From Pseudomonas antarctica (GTDB taxonomy: Bacteria > Pseudomonadota > Gammaproteobacteria > Pseudomonadales > Pseudomonadaceae), in the NCBI RefSeq assembly GCF_001647715.1, contig NZ_CP015600.1:3100001-3164000 (forward strand): a DNA stretch of 64,000 bases. Direction: 5' to 3'. A model generated the notes under the pieces. It saw only the letters and a program-made list of their open reading frames with translations, was not told the DNA's origin and ran no database searches. This document shows positions 1 to 7,701 of the stretch, in pieces (within the stretch, counting starts at the first letter, position 1; every line of letters starts with the position of its first letter). The translations under genes and the position numbers were made by a program.

Positions 1-448
1 TCGCCCCCCGGAACAGGTGCGAACGCTGCTTGACCCAGTCACAGAAGTGGCTGATGCCATGCCGGGCCAGGCCACCGGCGGCGATGCTGCGCATTTCCAG
101 CCAGGTGGCGTTGAGGTTTTCCCACATGTCGGCGGTGATCCGCCCGCGCACTGCGTGGGCATTGCCCCGCGCGGCACGCAGGCAGTTATAGATGCTGGCG
201 GGGTTTTCTTCGTCGAGGGCGAAGAAGTGCAGCATCCGCATCGCATCCAGTTGTTTGTGACGCTCAAGGTAGCTGTCCAGGGTGCCGCTGCTGAGCAACG
301 ACATGGCCAGCTCATCCAGCCCATCGCTACGCCCGGCCTGGGGCATCAATGACAGCGAATAACTGACTTCGAGCATGCGCGCCAGGTTTTCTGCGCGCTC
401 CAGGTAACGGGACATCCAGTACAGATCTGCGGCGGTTCTACTCAACAT
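1..448 (-). CDS. alpha-E domain protein (DUF403), C-terminus cut by window edge
   Basis: The first 149 codons are visible, starting at an ATG two bases after the stop of the upstream ATP-grasp gene. The N-terminus reads MLSRTAADLYWMSRYLERAE, the typical opening of all-alpha 'alpha-E' proteins. In many bacteria this family sits next to a circularly permuted ATP-grasp protein and a transglutaminase-like protease, and the trio is thought to make or trim a small peptide; its exact product is not known. The tight spacing argues for one transcript with the neighbour. The family assignment rests on the N-terminal motif and the context; the catalytic role, if any, cannot be read from the sequence. 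Confidence 0.88.
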   Translation of the reverse strand, partial: MLSRTAADLYWMSRYLERAENLARMLEVSYSLSLMPQAGRSDGLDELAMSLLSSGTLDSYLERHKQLDAMRMLHFFALDEENPASIYNCLRAARGNAHAVRGRITADMWENLNATWLEMRSIAAGGLARHGISHFCDWVKQRSHLFRGA

Positions 449-450
449 AC

Positions 451-1860
451 TCAGCCCTCCACCACCCAGGTGTCCTTGGTTCCGCCGCCTTGCGACGAGT
501 TGACGATCAACGAACCTTCCTTCAACGCCACGCGCGTGAGGCCGCCGGGCACCAGGCGGGTCTCCTTGCCCGAGAGCACAAATGGGCGCAGGTCGATATG
601 CCGTGGCGCGATGCCGTTTTCGACAAAGGTGGGGCAGGTGGACAGGCTCAGGGTCGGTTGGGCGATGTACGCGTGGGGGCGAGCCCTGATGCGCTGGCGG
701 AAGTCCTCGATCTCGGCCGCAGTGGACGCCGGGCCGACCAGCATGCCGTAGCCGCCGGAGCCCTGGGTTTCCTTCACCACCAGTTCGGGCAAATGGGCCA
801 GCACATGGGACAGCTCATCGGGTTTGCGGCACTGGAAGGTCGGCACGTTTTGCAGGATGGGTTCTTCATCCAGATAGAAACGGATCATTTCCGGCACATA
901 GGGGTAGATGGACTTGTCATCGGCCACGCCGGTGCCAATTGCATTGGCCAGCACCACATTGCCCGCGCAGTACGCCGCCACCAGGCCAGGCACGCCAAGC
1001 ATGGAGTCGGGGTTGAATGCCTGCGGATCCAGGAACGCGTCATCGATGCGGCGGTAGATCACGTCCACCGCCTTGGGGCCGTCGGTGGTGCGCATGAACA
1101 CCTTGAGGTCGTGCACGAACAGGTCGGCGCCTTCCACCAGTTCCACCCCCATTTCCCGGGCGAGGAACGCGTGTTCGAAGAACGCGCTGTTGAAGCGCCC
1201 GGGGGTCAGGACCACCACGTTGGGGTTGTCCAGGCGGCTGGCGCTTTTCAGGGTTTTGAGCAGCAGGTTGGGGTAGTGGTCCACCGGCGCGATGCGTTGT
1301 TTGGCGAACACTTCGGGGAACAGGCGCATCATCATCTTGCGGTCTTCGAGCATGTAGCTCACGCCGCTGGGGGTGCGCAGGTTGTCTTCGAGCACGTAAT
1401 AGGTGCCGTCGCCATCGCGTACCAGGTCCACACCGGAGATATGCGAGTAGATGTCGCGGTGCAGGTCCAGGCCAACCATTGCCTTCTGATAACCCTCGTT
1501 GCCCAGCACCTGATCCGCCGGAATGATCCCGGCCTTGATGATGCGCTGGTCGTGGTAGATGTCGGCAAGGAACATGTTCAGCGCATTGACCCGCTGGATA
1601 CAGCCGCGCTCGATCACGCTCCATTCGCTGGCAGGAATGCTGCGGGGGATGATGTCGAAGGGGATCAGGCGCTCGGTGTCTTGCTCGTCGCCGTAAAGGG
1701 TGAAGGTGATACCGGCCCGGTGGAACAGCAAATCCGCTTCGCGGCGCCTTTGGGCCAGCAGTTCCGGCGGCGTGTTGGCCAGCCAGCGGGAGAATTCCTG
1801 ATAGTGCGCACGGCAAGCGCCTTGTGCGTCATTCATTTCATCAAAGAAAGATCGAGCCAT
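451..1860 (-). CDS. Circularly permuted ATP-grasp type 2 protein (DUF404/DUF407)
   Basis: The product is 469 residues, the usual length for this family. Recognisable blocks are VLEDNLRTPSGVSY at about 156-169, YRRIDDAFLDP at about 269-279 and the glycine-rich VVKETQGSGGYGMLVG near 361-376, all characteristic of permuted ATP-grasp ligases. Such enzymes are expected to couple ATP hydrolysis to formation of an amide or peptide bond in the cytoplasm. It starts at ATG 1860 and is followed 2 bp later by the alpha-E gene, so the two form an operon. Substrates are unknown. The two-gene arrangement supports a peptide-ligase role by inference only. Confidence 0.93.
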   Translation of the reverse strand: MARSFFDEMNDAQGACRAHYQEFSRWLANTPPELLAQRRREADLLFHRAGITFTLYGDEQDTERLIPFDIIPRSIPASEWSVIERGCIQRVNALNMFLADIYHDQRIIKAGIIPADQVLGNEGYQKAMVGLDLHRDIYSHISGVDLVRDGDGTYYVLEDNLRTPSGVSYMLEDRKMMMRLFPEVFAKQRIAPVDHYPNLLLKTLKSASRLDNPNVVVLTPGRFNSAFFEHAFLAREMGVELVEGADLFVHDLKVFMRTTDGPKAVDVIYRRIDDAFLDPQAFNPDSMLGVPGLVAAYCAGNVVLANAIGTGVADDKSIYPYVPEMIRFYLDEEPILQNVPTFQCRKPDELSHVLAHLPELVVKETQGSGGYGMLVGPASTAAEIEDFRQRIRARPHAYIAQPTLSLSTCPTFVENGIAPRHIDLRPFVLSGKETRLVPGGLTRVALKEGSLIVNSSQGGGTKDTWVVEG

Positions 1861-2278
1861 TCCAGTACCTTGTCAGTGCCGAGGATTGCGCGGGTGGCAC
1901 TGCCGCTTTGAAAAACGCATAGTTTTATGAGCCTGTGGCTGAGGGTGCCAACAAGCCTGGTCCTTACTTTCTTATGGGGTCGGCTCTGGGTCGGGGGGTA
2001 ACGAATGCTCCTGTATCCGGGCAGATGAATGGATTAAGCAATGCCTGTGCCGAAACCCATTTTTGGCAGAGTAATTACCCGTTGGCGAGCGAGCCAGCGG
2101 GCGCTGGGCTGAGCAATGGGCCAAAAAAATGCCCGAGGCCTGCGCACTCCAGCAGCCGCCAGCCCAACGCGATCGCCACAACAGTGCGGCACGTGTTCCA
2201 CAATGGTGCATGAACAAACTTGAACTTCACTCAGCCCCGATTCTTCTAACAAGACTTGTCACCTTGTGGAGCATCGTC
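1861..2278. other. Gene-poor intergenic region upstream of the ATP-grasp operon
   Basis: These 418 bases lie between the divergent ATP-grasp and membrane-protein genes and should hold both promoters. Small reading frames exist on both strands, but none has a convincing ribosome binding site or a recognisable product. A short perfect hairpin, CCAGCG-GG-CGCTGG, lies at 2094-2107. I see no tRNA, no repeat family member and no clear consensus promoter. Confidence 0.5.
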
Positions 2279-2824
2279 GTGCCCAGAATCATCTCTCCAA
2301 ACACTCCAGAAGCGTCGCTGGACGAACACAGTGAACACAACGCCAAGATTTTCGGTTCACCCAAGGACCGTCTTGACTTTTATCGCCGCGAAATTCAGTA
2401 CGAAACCACCATCCTGGCCAACCGCACCGACGCCTACCTCACCGCGCAGTCGTTCCTGGTCATCGCCTTTGTCTCCGGCATGGGCAACCTCAACCCGGAA
2501 TGGGGTAAGTTTTTTACGCTGATCGTGCCAGTGTTCCTGGCGTCCCTTGGCGTTCTCAGCTCCCTGAATGCCTGGCCGGGTATCCGTGCCGCGTACGAAA
2601 TCATCGACCACTGGCACTACAAGCAAAGTGAACTGCTGCGCAGCGAGCCGGTAATGGGCATGGCTTATGACGATTCGCCGTTGTTTTGTGAAACCGAGTC
2701 GTCCCACAAGGGCTATCGCAAGTCGCTGCTGTTCTCCATGCGCGCGCCGTGGTTGTTCATGGTGTTCTGGGTATTACTCGGTGCCTATGCGTTTTACATC
2801 CAGATTGATAACCCTGTCTCTTGA
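2279..2824 (+). CDS. Small membrane protein of unknown function, three predicted membrane segments
   Basis: I chose the GTG at 2279 because GGAG lies about 8 bases upstream; an ATG at 2210 and a longer frame from 2129 are possible alternatives. The 181-residue product has a charged N-terminal part with RLDFYRREIQYETTILANR, then hydrophobic stretches (AYLTAQSFLVIAFVSG, FFTLIVPVFLASLGVL, PWLFMVFWVLLGAYAFYI). The layout, a soluble amphipathic N-terminus followed by a hairpin of helices and a late C-terminal helix, is reminiscent of SLATT or Pycsar-type membrane proteins. No specific family is claimed. There is no nucleotide cyclase or nuclease next door. It is followed by two tiny acidic protein genes. 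Confidence 0.65.
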   Translation: MPRIISPNTPEASLDEHSEHNAKIFGSPKDRLDFYRREIQYETTILANRTDAYLTAQSFLVIAFVSGMGNLNPEWGKFFTLIVPVFLASLGVLSSLNAWPGIRAAYEIIDHWHYKQSELLRSEPVMGMAYDDSPLFCETESSHKGYRKSLLFSMRAPWLFMVFWVLLGAYAFYIQIDNPVS

Positions 2825-2910
2825 ACATTGCCTGTTAAATCGTCGGAACTTCACCGTCCTGCGCAGAACCTTACCTTTATGCAGGCTGCGTTTTTCAACA
2901 GAGGTGAATC

Positions 2911-3123
2911 ATGAGCACAAGCAACGATCCCCAAGTCAGTAACCGTAACGATCCGGCAATAGATGGCGGTGAACCCGCACCCGGTACGGCGGCTGACGCG
3001 CCGAAAGATCCGAAGCCTGCCGTCGACCCCAAGGCCAAGGAAAACGACTACAGTCCAGACTTCAAGCCCGAGCGCGAGCCCAAGCCTGAAACGGATGCTG
3101 ATATCGACACTCAAGGCGGTTAA
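2911..3123 (+). CDS. Small proline- and aspartate-rich hydrophilic protein
   Basis: The 70-residue frame begins with an ATG preceded by AGAGGTG at good spacing. The product has no hydrophobic core; it is rich in Pro, Asp, Lys and Glu (for example DPKPAVDPKAKEN), so it is probably intrinsically disordered. It lies 11 bp upstream of a second small acidic gene and the two are probably co-transcribed. Function is unknown; I do not recognise a family. The coding call rests on the ribosome binding site and on the ordered arrangement with the next gene. Confidence 0.65.
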   Translation: MSTSNDPQVSNRNDPAIDGGEPAPGTAADAPKDPKPAVDPKAKENDYSPDFKPEREPKPETDADIDTQGG

Positions 3124-3134
3124 AGGAGACAGTC

Positions 3135-3275
3135 ATGTCACAAGAACTCGACGACGACGAAGAACTCAATGACCCGGGCAACGAAGACCCGGGCTCATTG
3201 ATGGATGATGCAGAAGTGCCGCTCAATGACCTGGACGATGCGGCTGATGTGGGCAATACCGAAAATCAGGACTGA
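3135..3275 (+). CDS. Very small acidic protein, 46 residues
   Basis: ATG 3135 follows a strong ribosome binding site (AAAGGAGA, 3123-3130). The product starts MSQELDDDEELNDPGNEDPG, is strongly acidic (about a third Asp plus Glu), and has no cysteine and no hydrophobic segment. It lies directly behind the 70-residue gene and its last 10 bases overlap the convergent antiporter gene. It is probably disordered. The function is unknown. Confidence 0.6.
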   Translation: MSQELDDDEELNDPGNEDPGSLMDDAEVPLNDLDDAADVGNTENQD

Positions 3276-4633
3276 GCGGTTACCTGTTGAGTCTTAGCCT
3301 TGGCTCGTCGTTCGTACCACAACAGCATCGGTTGGGTGCTGAGGCCATGAACGACGATGCTCAAGGCAATGACCGACACCGTAAGGTTCACCGCTACCGC
3401 GCTGCTGGTGCCGACCAGCCCATGATTGAGCGCGTAGAACAGGTAGTAAATGCTGCCGATCCCGCGAATTCCGAACCAGCCCATCAAACCGCGTTGTCGG
3501 TAATCGATCAAACGGCCCCATGGCATTGCCAGCACGCTCACGGGGCGAATCACGCAGAACAATACTGCCGCCACTGGCAGTGCTCGCCAGTCCCAGTGGC
3601 TGATCAGCACGATGCCCAACACCGTCACCAGAAACACCTCCATCGAACGCTCCACCAGGCTGCCGAACGAGAGCATGTCGCCCATCATCACGCCGGCGGC
3701 GATCTGCGTATCCGCCAGTTCGCTGACATCGCCTTGCAGGGCGCGCTCAGGAGCCACCTCCAGGTGGCCCACCACCGGCAGTGCCAGATGCTCCGAGGGC
3801 GTCACCGAGTTGCCCGTGGACCTGAACTCCGCCTGGCGCAAGCCCAGCCCAGCGGCGAAGACCGACAAAAAGCCATAGCCACCCACCGCCTCGGCGACCA
3901 CGTAGGCCAGGGCAATCAACGCCAGGGTCAGGTAGTCGTTGGGGGACAGCGTGCTGTCCTCATTGGTGATGCGCATCCACAGCGTCACGCGGCCGATGCC
4001 ACGGCCCATCCAGTAGCCGATCAACAGCCCGGCCGGCACCGCCCACAGCAGGTTTTTCAGCACCCAGCCACCGAACCAGTCACCCTCAAAACCGCCGTGC
4101 TGCATGAACAGCAGCGCAAAGATCACGAAGGGAAAGGCAGTGCCATCGTTCAAGCCTGCTTCGCCGGACAGGCCAAAACGCAGTGCGTCATAGTCCTGCG
4201 CATTGTTGACCTGGACCAACCCCGCCAGTACCGGGTCGGTCGGCGCAAGTATCGCACCCACCAGCAACGAGACGCCCCAGGACAACGCGAACACGTAATG
4301 CAGGGCCAGGCACACCCCCAGGATGGTCAGCAGCATCACCGGCCCCGCCATGCCAAACGCGATACGCCAGGTGCAATGCCAGAGCGGCAGGCGCAGTTTC
4401 AAACCGCTGACGAACAGGGAAAACAACACCGCTACTTCGGTCAGGTGCTCCATCCAGCGGGCTGAGTTTTTGATATCCAGGTGCAACAGGTCCACACCCA
4501 GCGGCCCGATGGCCACGCCGAGCAACAGGCACACGGCTGAGGTGGTCACCGGCATCCAGCGCAAATAGGAAGAAGTGAGGGCGAGCGTGAGCAGCACAGC
4601 GCCCAATACGGCCAACCATAGGATAAAAGTCAT
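3266..4633 (-). CDS. Monovalent cation:proton antiporter, CPA1/NhaP type
   Basis: This 455-residue inner-membrane protein has around twelve hydrophobic segments. The motif GLSGEAGLNDGTAFP near residue 165 carries the Asn-Asp pair typical of electroneutral CPA1 exchangers. Such proteins exchange Na+ or K+ for H+ to control cytoplasmic pH and salt. The C-terminus is short, so there is no cytoplasmic TrkA-C or CNMP-like regulatory domain. The gene lies 58 bp downstream of a LysR gene on the same strand and may be read from the same promoter. Ion selectivity cannot be told from the sequence. Confidence 0.92.
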   Translation of the reverse strand: MTFILWLAVLGAVLLTLALTSSYLRWMPVTTSAVCLLLGVAIGPLGVDLLHLDIKNSARWMEHLTEVAVLFSLFVSGLKLRLPLWHCTWRIAFGMAGPVMLLTILGVCLALHYVFALSWGVSLLVGAILAPTDPVLAGLVQVNNAQDYDALRFGLSGEAGLNDGTAFPFVIFALLFMQHGGFEGDWFGGWVLKNLLWAVPAGLLIGYWMGRGIGRVTLWMRITNEDSTLSPNDYLTLALIALAYVVAEAVGGYGFLSVFAAGLGLRQAEFRSTGNSVTPSEHLALPVVGHLEVAPERALQGDVSELADTQIAAGVMMGDMLSFGSLVERSMEVFLVTVLGIVLISHWDWRALPVAAVLFCVIRPVSVLAMPWGRLIDYRQRGLMGWFGIRGIGSIYYLFYALNHGLVGTSSAVAVNLTVSVIALSIVVHGLSTQPMLLWYERRAKAKTQQVTAQS

Positions 4634-4691
4634 GAAGCGTGCACCGCGGCCGTGGTCTATGCAGGTTGGAGGATGGCTGCCGGGCTCAGGT

Positions 4692-5618
4692 TCAATGTGA
4701 TTCCATCAACTGCGAGCCGATGGTTTTCAGGCGGATCATGTCCATCAACTGGCGCAGCCCCGGCTGCGACTGGCGGCGGCTCGGGTAGTACATGCACAGC
4801 GGTTCACCCAGGCAGGCCCAGTCCGGCATGACCTCTACCAAACGGCCGTCCACCAGTTCCTGTTGCACGCGGTTGGACAGGCAGTAAGCAATCCCCACGC
4901 CTTGCAGCGCGGCGTTGACGATGGTCTCGGTGTCGGCCGCGCTGAAATGCCCGGGCACGTCGATACGTTGCTGCCTCGGGCCGTTACCCAGTTCCCATTT
5001 GTAGGTGGTCTTGTCGCCCAGGTACATGCGGATGCAGGAATGCTGCAACAAATCTTGGGGGGCTTGCGGTATGCCCCGGCGTGCGAGGTAAGCGGGGGAG
5101 GCGACCATGATCCAGCGCAACGCCGCGGTCAGCGGCACCGCCACCATGTCCTGGGGCACCGTGGCGCCATAGCGGATACCCGCGTCGTAGCCTTCGGCAA
5201 TGATATCGATCATTGCGTCCTCGACGATCAAGTCCAGGCGCAGTTGCGGGTAGGCGTTGGCGAATTCGCCAAGTATCGGCGCCAGCAGCAGCGCCGCCGC
5301 ATCGCGTGGCACGTTGAGGCGCAGGCGGCCGATGGGCGACTCGCGGTGCAACTCCAGCGTGTCGAGGCCGTCCTGGATCATGGCAAAACCCAGGCCGAGT
5401 TTTTCGGCGAGCAGGGTGCCGGCGTCGGTGGGTTCCACGGCGCGGCTGGTGCGGTACAGCAGCTTTACCCCGAGGCGCGTTTCCAGGTTGCGCATGGTGT
5501 GGCTCAACGCCGACGTGGTAACCCCCAGCTCGTGGGCAGCATGGCGAAAACTGCGGCGCCGGATGATCGCCATGAACACATTGAGATCGGCCAATTCGGA
5601 ACGATTGAAAGCCGCCAT
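4692..5618 (-). CDS. LysR-family transcriptional regulator
   Basis: The product is 308 residues: an N-terminal winged helix-turn-helix (LNVFMAIIRRRSFRHAAHEL, then GVTTSALSHTMRNLETRLGV) followed by a substrate-binding effector domain. ATG 5618 is preceded by AGAGG on the minus strand. It is divergent from an aldo/keto reductase gene, the classic LysR arrangement, so that gene is its likely target. The closest subgroup appears to be the AaeR/DsdC-like 'LysR with aldo-keto reductase neighbour' set common in Pseudomonas. The inducer is unknown. Confidence 0.93.
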   Translation of the reverse strand: MAAFNRSELADLNVFMAIIRRRSFRHAAHELGVTTSALSHTMRNLETRLGVKLLYRTSRAVEPTDAGTLLAEKLGLGFAMIQDGLDTLELHRESPIGRLRLNVPRDAAALLLAPILGEFANAYPQLRLDLIVEDAMIDIIAEGYDAGIRYGATVPQDMVAVPLTAALRWIMVASPAYLARRGIPQAPQDLLQHSCIRMYLGDKTTYKWELGNGPRQQRIDVPGHFSAADTETIVNAALQGVGIAYCLSNRVQQELVDGRLVEVMPDWACLGEPLCMYYPSRRQSQPGLRQLMDMIRLKTIGSQLMESH

Positions 5619-5656
5619 TACAAGCCTCTTTTATAGGAGTTCGGTTGCATGCGGCG

Positions 5657-5671
5657 TTGAGCCCTATTCAA
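5657..5671. promoter_or_regulatory. Putative LysR operator (TTGA-N7-TCAA) between LysR and aldo/keto reductase genes
   Basis: The 15-base element TTGAGCCCTATTCAA has perfect TTGA/TCAA arms and fits the T-N11-A rule of LysR-type boxes. It lies 39 bp upstream of the LysR start and 61 bp upstream of the reductase start, where an autoregulatory and activating site is expected. This is inferred from pattern and position only. Confidence 0.5.
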
Positions 5672-5731
5672 CCTTGGATGATCTAGAGTAATTGCTTTTA
5701 TACGTCGTTTTACGGGCAGGGGTTATTTTTT

Positions 5732-6715
5732 ATGCGCATCGAGACCCTCCGGATTGCCGGCATCGACAAAGCCGTCTCGCGGATCGCCCTCGGCACCTGG
5801 TCCATGGGCGGGCACCTGTGGGGCGGCGGGGATAACGAGCAGTCGATCAGAACGATTCGCCACGCGTTGAACTGCGGCATCAACCTGATCGACAGCGCGC
5901 CGGTGCACGGCCTGGGCCTTTGCGAAACGCTGATCGGCAAGGCGCTGCGCGGCCAGCGCCACAGTGCGGTGATCGCCACCAAAGCCGGCTTGCAATGGGA
6001 CGACGGCTCCCCCCGACGCCATGCGACGGCCCAGCGTATTCGCAAAGAGGTTGAAGACTCGTTGGTGCGCCTGGAAACGGACTACATCGACTTGTACCAG
6101 GTGCATTGGCCCGACCCGTTGGTGGCTCAGCAGGAAACTGCCGATACGCTCGAGTGCCTGCGCCGCGAGGGCAAGATCCTTGCGGTAGGCGTCAGCAACT
6201 ATTCCTGCGCGCAAATCAACGATTTCAGCCGGCACACAACCTTGGCCACGGTACAGCCGCCATACAACCTGTTCGAGCGCGCTATCGACAGCGACATTCT
6301 GCCGTATGCCAAGCAACATTCCCTGGTGGTGTTGGCCTATGGCCCGTTGTGCCGTGGGTTGCTGACCGGCAGCCTGCATTCAGCCGCCCGCTTTGCCGAG
6401 GATGACGGACGCAAGCTCGACCCGAAATTCACGGCGCCGCGTTTTGAGCACTACCTGGCGGCCGTGGCGGCGCTGGATATTTATGCCCGTGAATGTCATG
6501 GCAAGTCGGTGCTCGCACTGGCCTTGCGCTGGGTACTGGACCAAGGCCCGACCATCGCACTGTGGGGCGCCCGCAGTCCCGAGCAATTGAACGGTTTTGA
6601 AGAGGCGTTTGGCTGGCACCTGAGCGCCGATGACCTGACACATATCGACCGTATCCTCGCCAACACGCTAAAAAATCCGATCGAGCCGGACTGTATGGCG
6701 CCCGTAAAACGTTAG
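5732..6715 (+). CDS. Aldo/keto reductase
   Basis: The product is 327 residues, a normal length for a TIM-barrel NADPH-dependent reductase. It contains the family patterns GTWSMGGHLWGG, LIDSAPVHGLGL (equivalent to the catalytic Asp/Tyr region, with His in place of the usual Tyr), DLYQVHWPDP and VGVSNYS. The usual tetrad Tyr in 'DTAxxYG' is His-Gly here (SAPVHG), a notable difference that may alter chemistry. ATG 5732 follows AGGGG. Regulation is probably by the divergent LysR protein. A strong terminator follows the stop codon. The substrate is unknown. Confidence 0.92.
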   Translation: MRIETLRIAGIDKAVSRIALGTWSMGGHLWGGGDNEQSIRTIRHALNCGINLIDSAPVHGLGLCETLIGKALRGQRHSAVIATKAGLQWDDGSPRRHATAQRIRKEVEDSLVRLETDYIDLYQVHWPDPLVAQQETADTLECLRREGKILAVGVSNYSCAQINDFSRHTTLATVQPPYNLFERAIDSDILPYAKQHSLVVLAYGPLCRGLLTGSLHSAARFAEDDGRKLDPKFTAPRFEHYLAAVAALDIYARECHGKSVLALALRWVLDQGPTIALWGARSPEQLNGFEEAFGWHLSADDLTHIDRILANTLKNPIEPDCMAPVKR

Positions 6716-6769
6716 CTCTACGACAGGGATGTCGGCAAAAAAACAACTTCCCTGTGCGTAGAGGTTTTT
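6716..6769 (+). terminator. Terminator hairpin of the aldo/keto reductase, overlapping the next gene's ribosome binding site
   Basis: CTCTACG and ACAGGGA (6716-6729) pair with TCCCTGT and CGTAGAG (6749-6763), with one bulged G, followed by a run of five T at 6765-6769. The second arm includes the AGAGG that serves as the ribosome binding site of the cdh gene starting at 6772, so the same hairpin could both end upstream transcription and mask translation. Confidence 0.75.
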
Positions 6770-6771
6770 GC

Positions 6772-7527
6772 ATGAAGCGCGGTACCGTATTCAAGATCGT
6801 CGGTGGTGTGTTCTTAGGGTTGGCGTTGGTCGGCGCCTGGCAATGGCGGGGCAACCCCGATGCCTTGTGGCATATCGTCAGCCGGCAATGCGTGCCCAAC
6901 CAGCAACAGCAGCACAACCCCAGCCCGTGCCTGGCGGTCGATCTGGACCGTGGCTACACCCTGTTAAAAGACCGCAATGGCCCGCTGCAGGATCTGCTGA
7001 TTCCGGTGGATAAAATCACCGGCATCGAAGACGCGGCCCTGGGCCGTCAGTTGCTGCCGCATTACTTTACCCAAGCCTGGCGGCACCGCAGTGTGTTGTC
7101 CGATGGCCTGATAAAGCCGATTCCCGATGCTTTCGTTTCGGTGGCGATCAACTCCCGTTACGGCCGCACACAGAACCAGCTGCATCTGCATATCGCCTGC
7201 CTGCGCCCGGATATCTTTGCCGTGCTCAACCAGCAAGGCACTGCCCTCAACGAACAGTGGCGGGTACTGCCGGCCCGATTGATGGGGCACACCTACAGTG
7301 CCCGCACGCTGACGGCGGTGGACGCTGATGCGCTCGACCCCTTGGTCGTGTTGCGTGCATACGTCGATGCCCAAGGCGCGAGCATGAGCCAGTACAGCCT
7401 GCTGATGGCACCTCGTGCAGACGGCAGTTTTGTGTTGCTGAGCACACACGTGGCGCTGAGTGAACTGAACCTGGGTTCGGCCGAGGAATTGCAGGACCGC
7501 CACTGTAACCTGATGACCGCGCGGTAA
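6772..7527 (+). CDS. cdh: CDP-diacylglycerol pyrophosphatase (Cdh family)
   Basis: The 251-residue product begins with an N-terminal membrane anchor or signal (VFKIVGGVFLGLALVGAW) and then shows the Cdh-type blocks ALWHIVSRQCVPNQ, PCLAVDLDRGYTLLKDRNG, LLIPVDKITGIED and a HIT-like triad region (NQLHLHIACL near residue 135). Family members hydrolyse CDP-diacylglycerol to phosphatidate and CMP at the periplasmic face of the inner membrane. I set the start at ATG 6772 rather than six codons upstream because the latter lies inside the terminator hairpin. Expression may depend on opening of that hairpin. Confidence 0.9.
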   Translation: MKRGTVFKIVGGVFLGLALVGAWQWRGNPDALWHIVSRQCVPNQQQQHNPSPCLAVDLDRGYTLLKDRNGPLQDLLIPVDKITGIEDAALGRQLLPHYFTQAWRHRSVLSDGLIKPIPDAFVSVAINSRYGRTQNQLHLHIACLRPDIFAVLNQQGTALNEQWRVLPARLMGHTYSARTLTAVDADALDPLVVLRAYVDAQGASMSQYSLLMAPRADGSFVLLSTHVALSELNLGSAEELQDRHCNLMTAR

Positions 7528-7606
7528 GCCCACTGTCGCGACGAGGTCGATAAAACACTGACTGCGACCTGTTCGCTCGATAAACGACACCCCGCAAGCG
7601 TATTCA

Positions 7607-7622
7607 TTGAACGACTGTTCAG
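7607..7622. promoter_or_regulatory. TetR-type operator overlapping the -35 of the aminotransferase/ABC operon
   Basis: TTGAACGACTGTTCAG contains a perfect TGAAC-N4-GTTCA palindrome. The same arms occur at 13517-13532 in front of the TetR gene of this locus. The first six bases also form a -35 hexamer (TTGAAC) spaced exactly 17 bases from TATGTT at 7630-7635, so a bound repressor would block the promoter. Confidence 0.7.
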
Positions 7623-7635
7623 TTTGCACTATGTT
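7607..7635 (+). promoter_or_regulatory. Predicted sigma-70 promoter of the aminotransferase/ABC operon
   Basis: TTGAAC (7607-7612), a 17-base spacer and TATGTT (7630-7635) form a near-consensus sigma-70 promoter. It lies 67 bp upstream of the ATG at 7702 and is covered by the palindromic operator, which predicts repression by the local TetR protein. Confidence 0.6.
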
Positions 7636-7701
7636 GACCGCATCCACCCGTTTGTACGCAGACGGGTTCGCGCTTTTTCTTCTTGTACGAGAGGCTCTGG
7701 C

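Noticed and set aside
490..1911. Long open frame (473 codons) on the plus strand across the ATP-grasp gene
   Set aside because: It is antisense to a clear ATP-grasp protein and has a His/Gln/Gly-rich composition typical of GC-rich shadow frames; no ribosome binding site.
1935..2213. Small frames in the 1861-2278 spacer
   Set aside because: No ribosome binding site and no plausible protein composition; frames on both strands look random.
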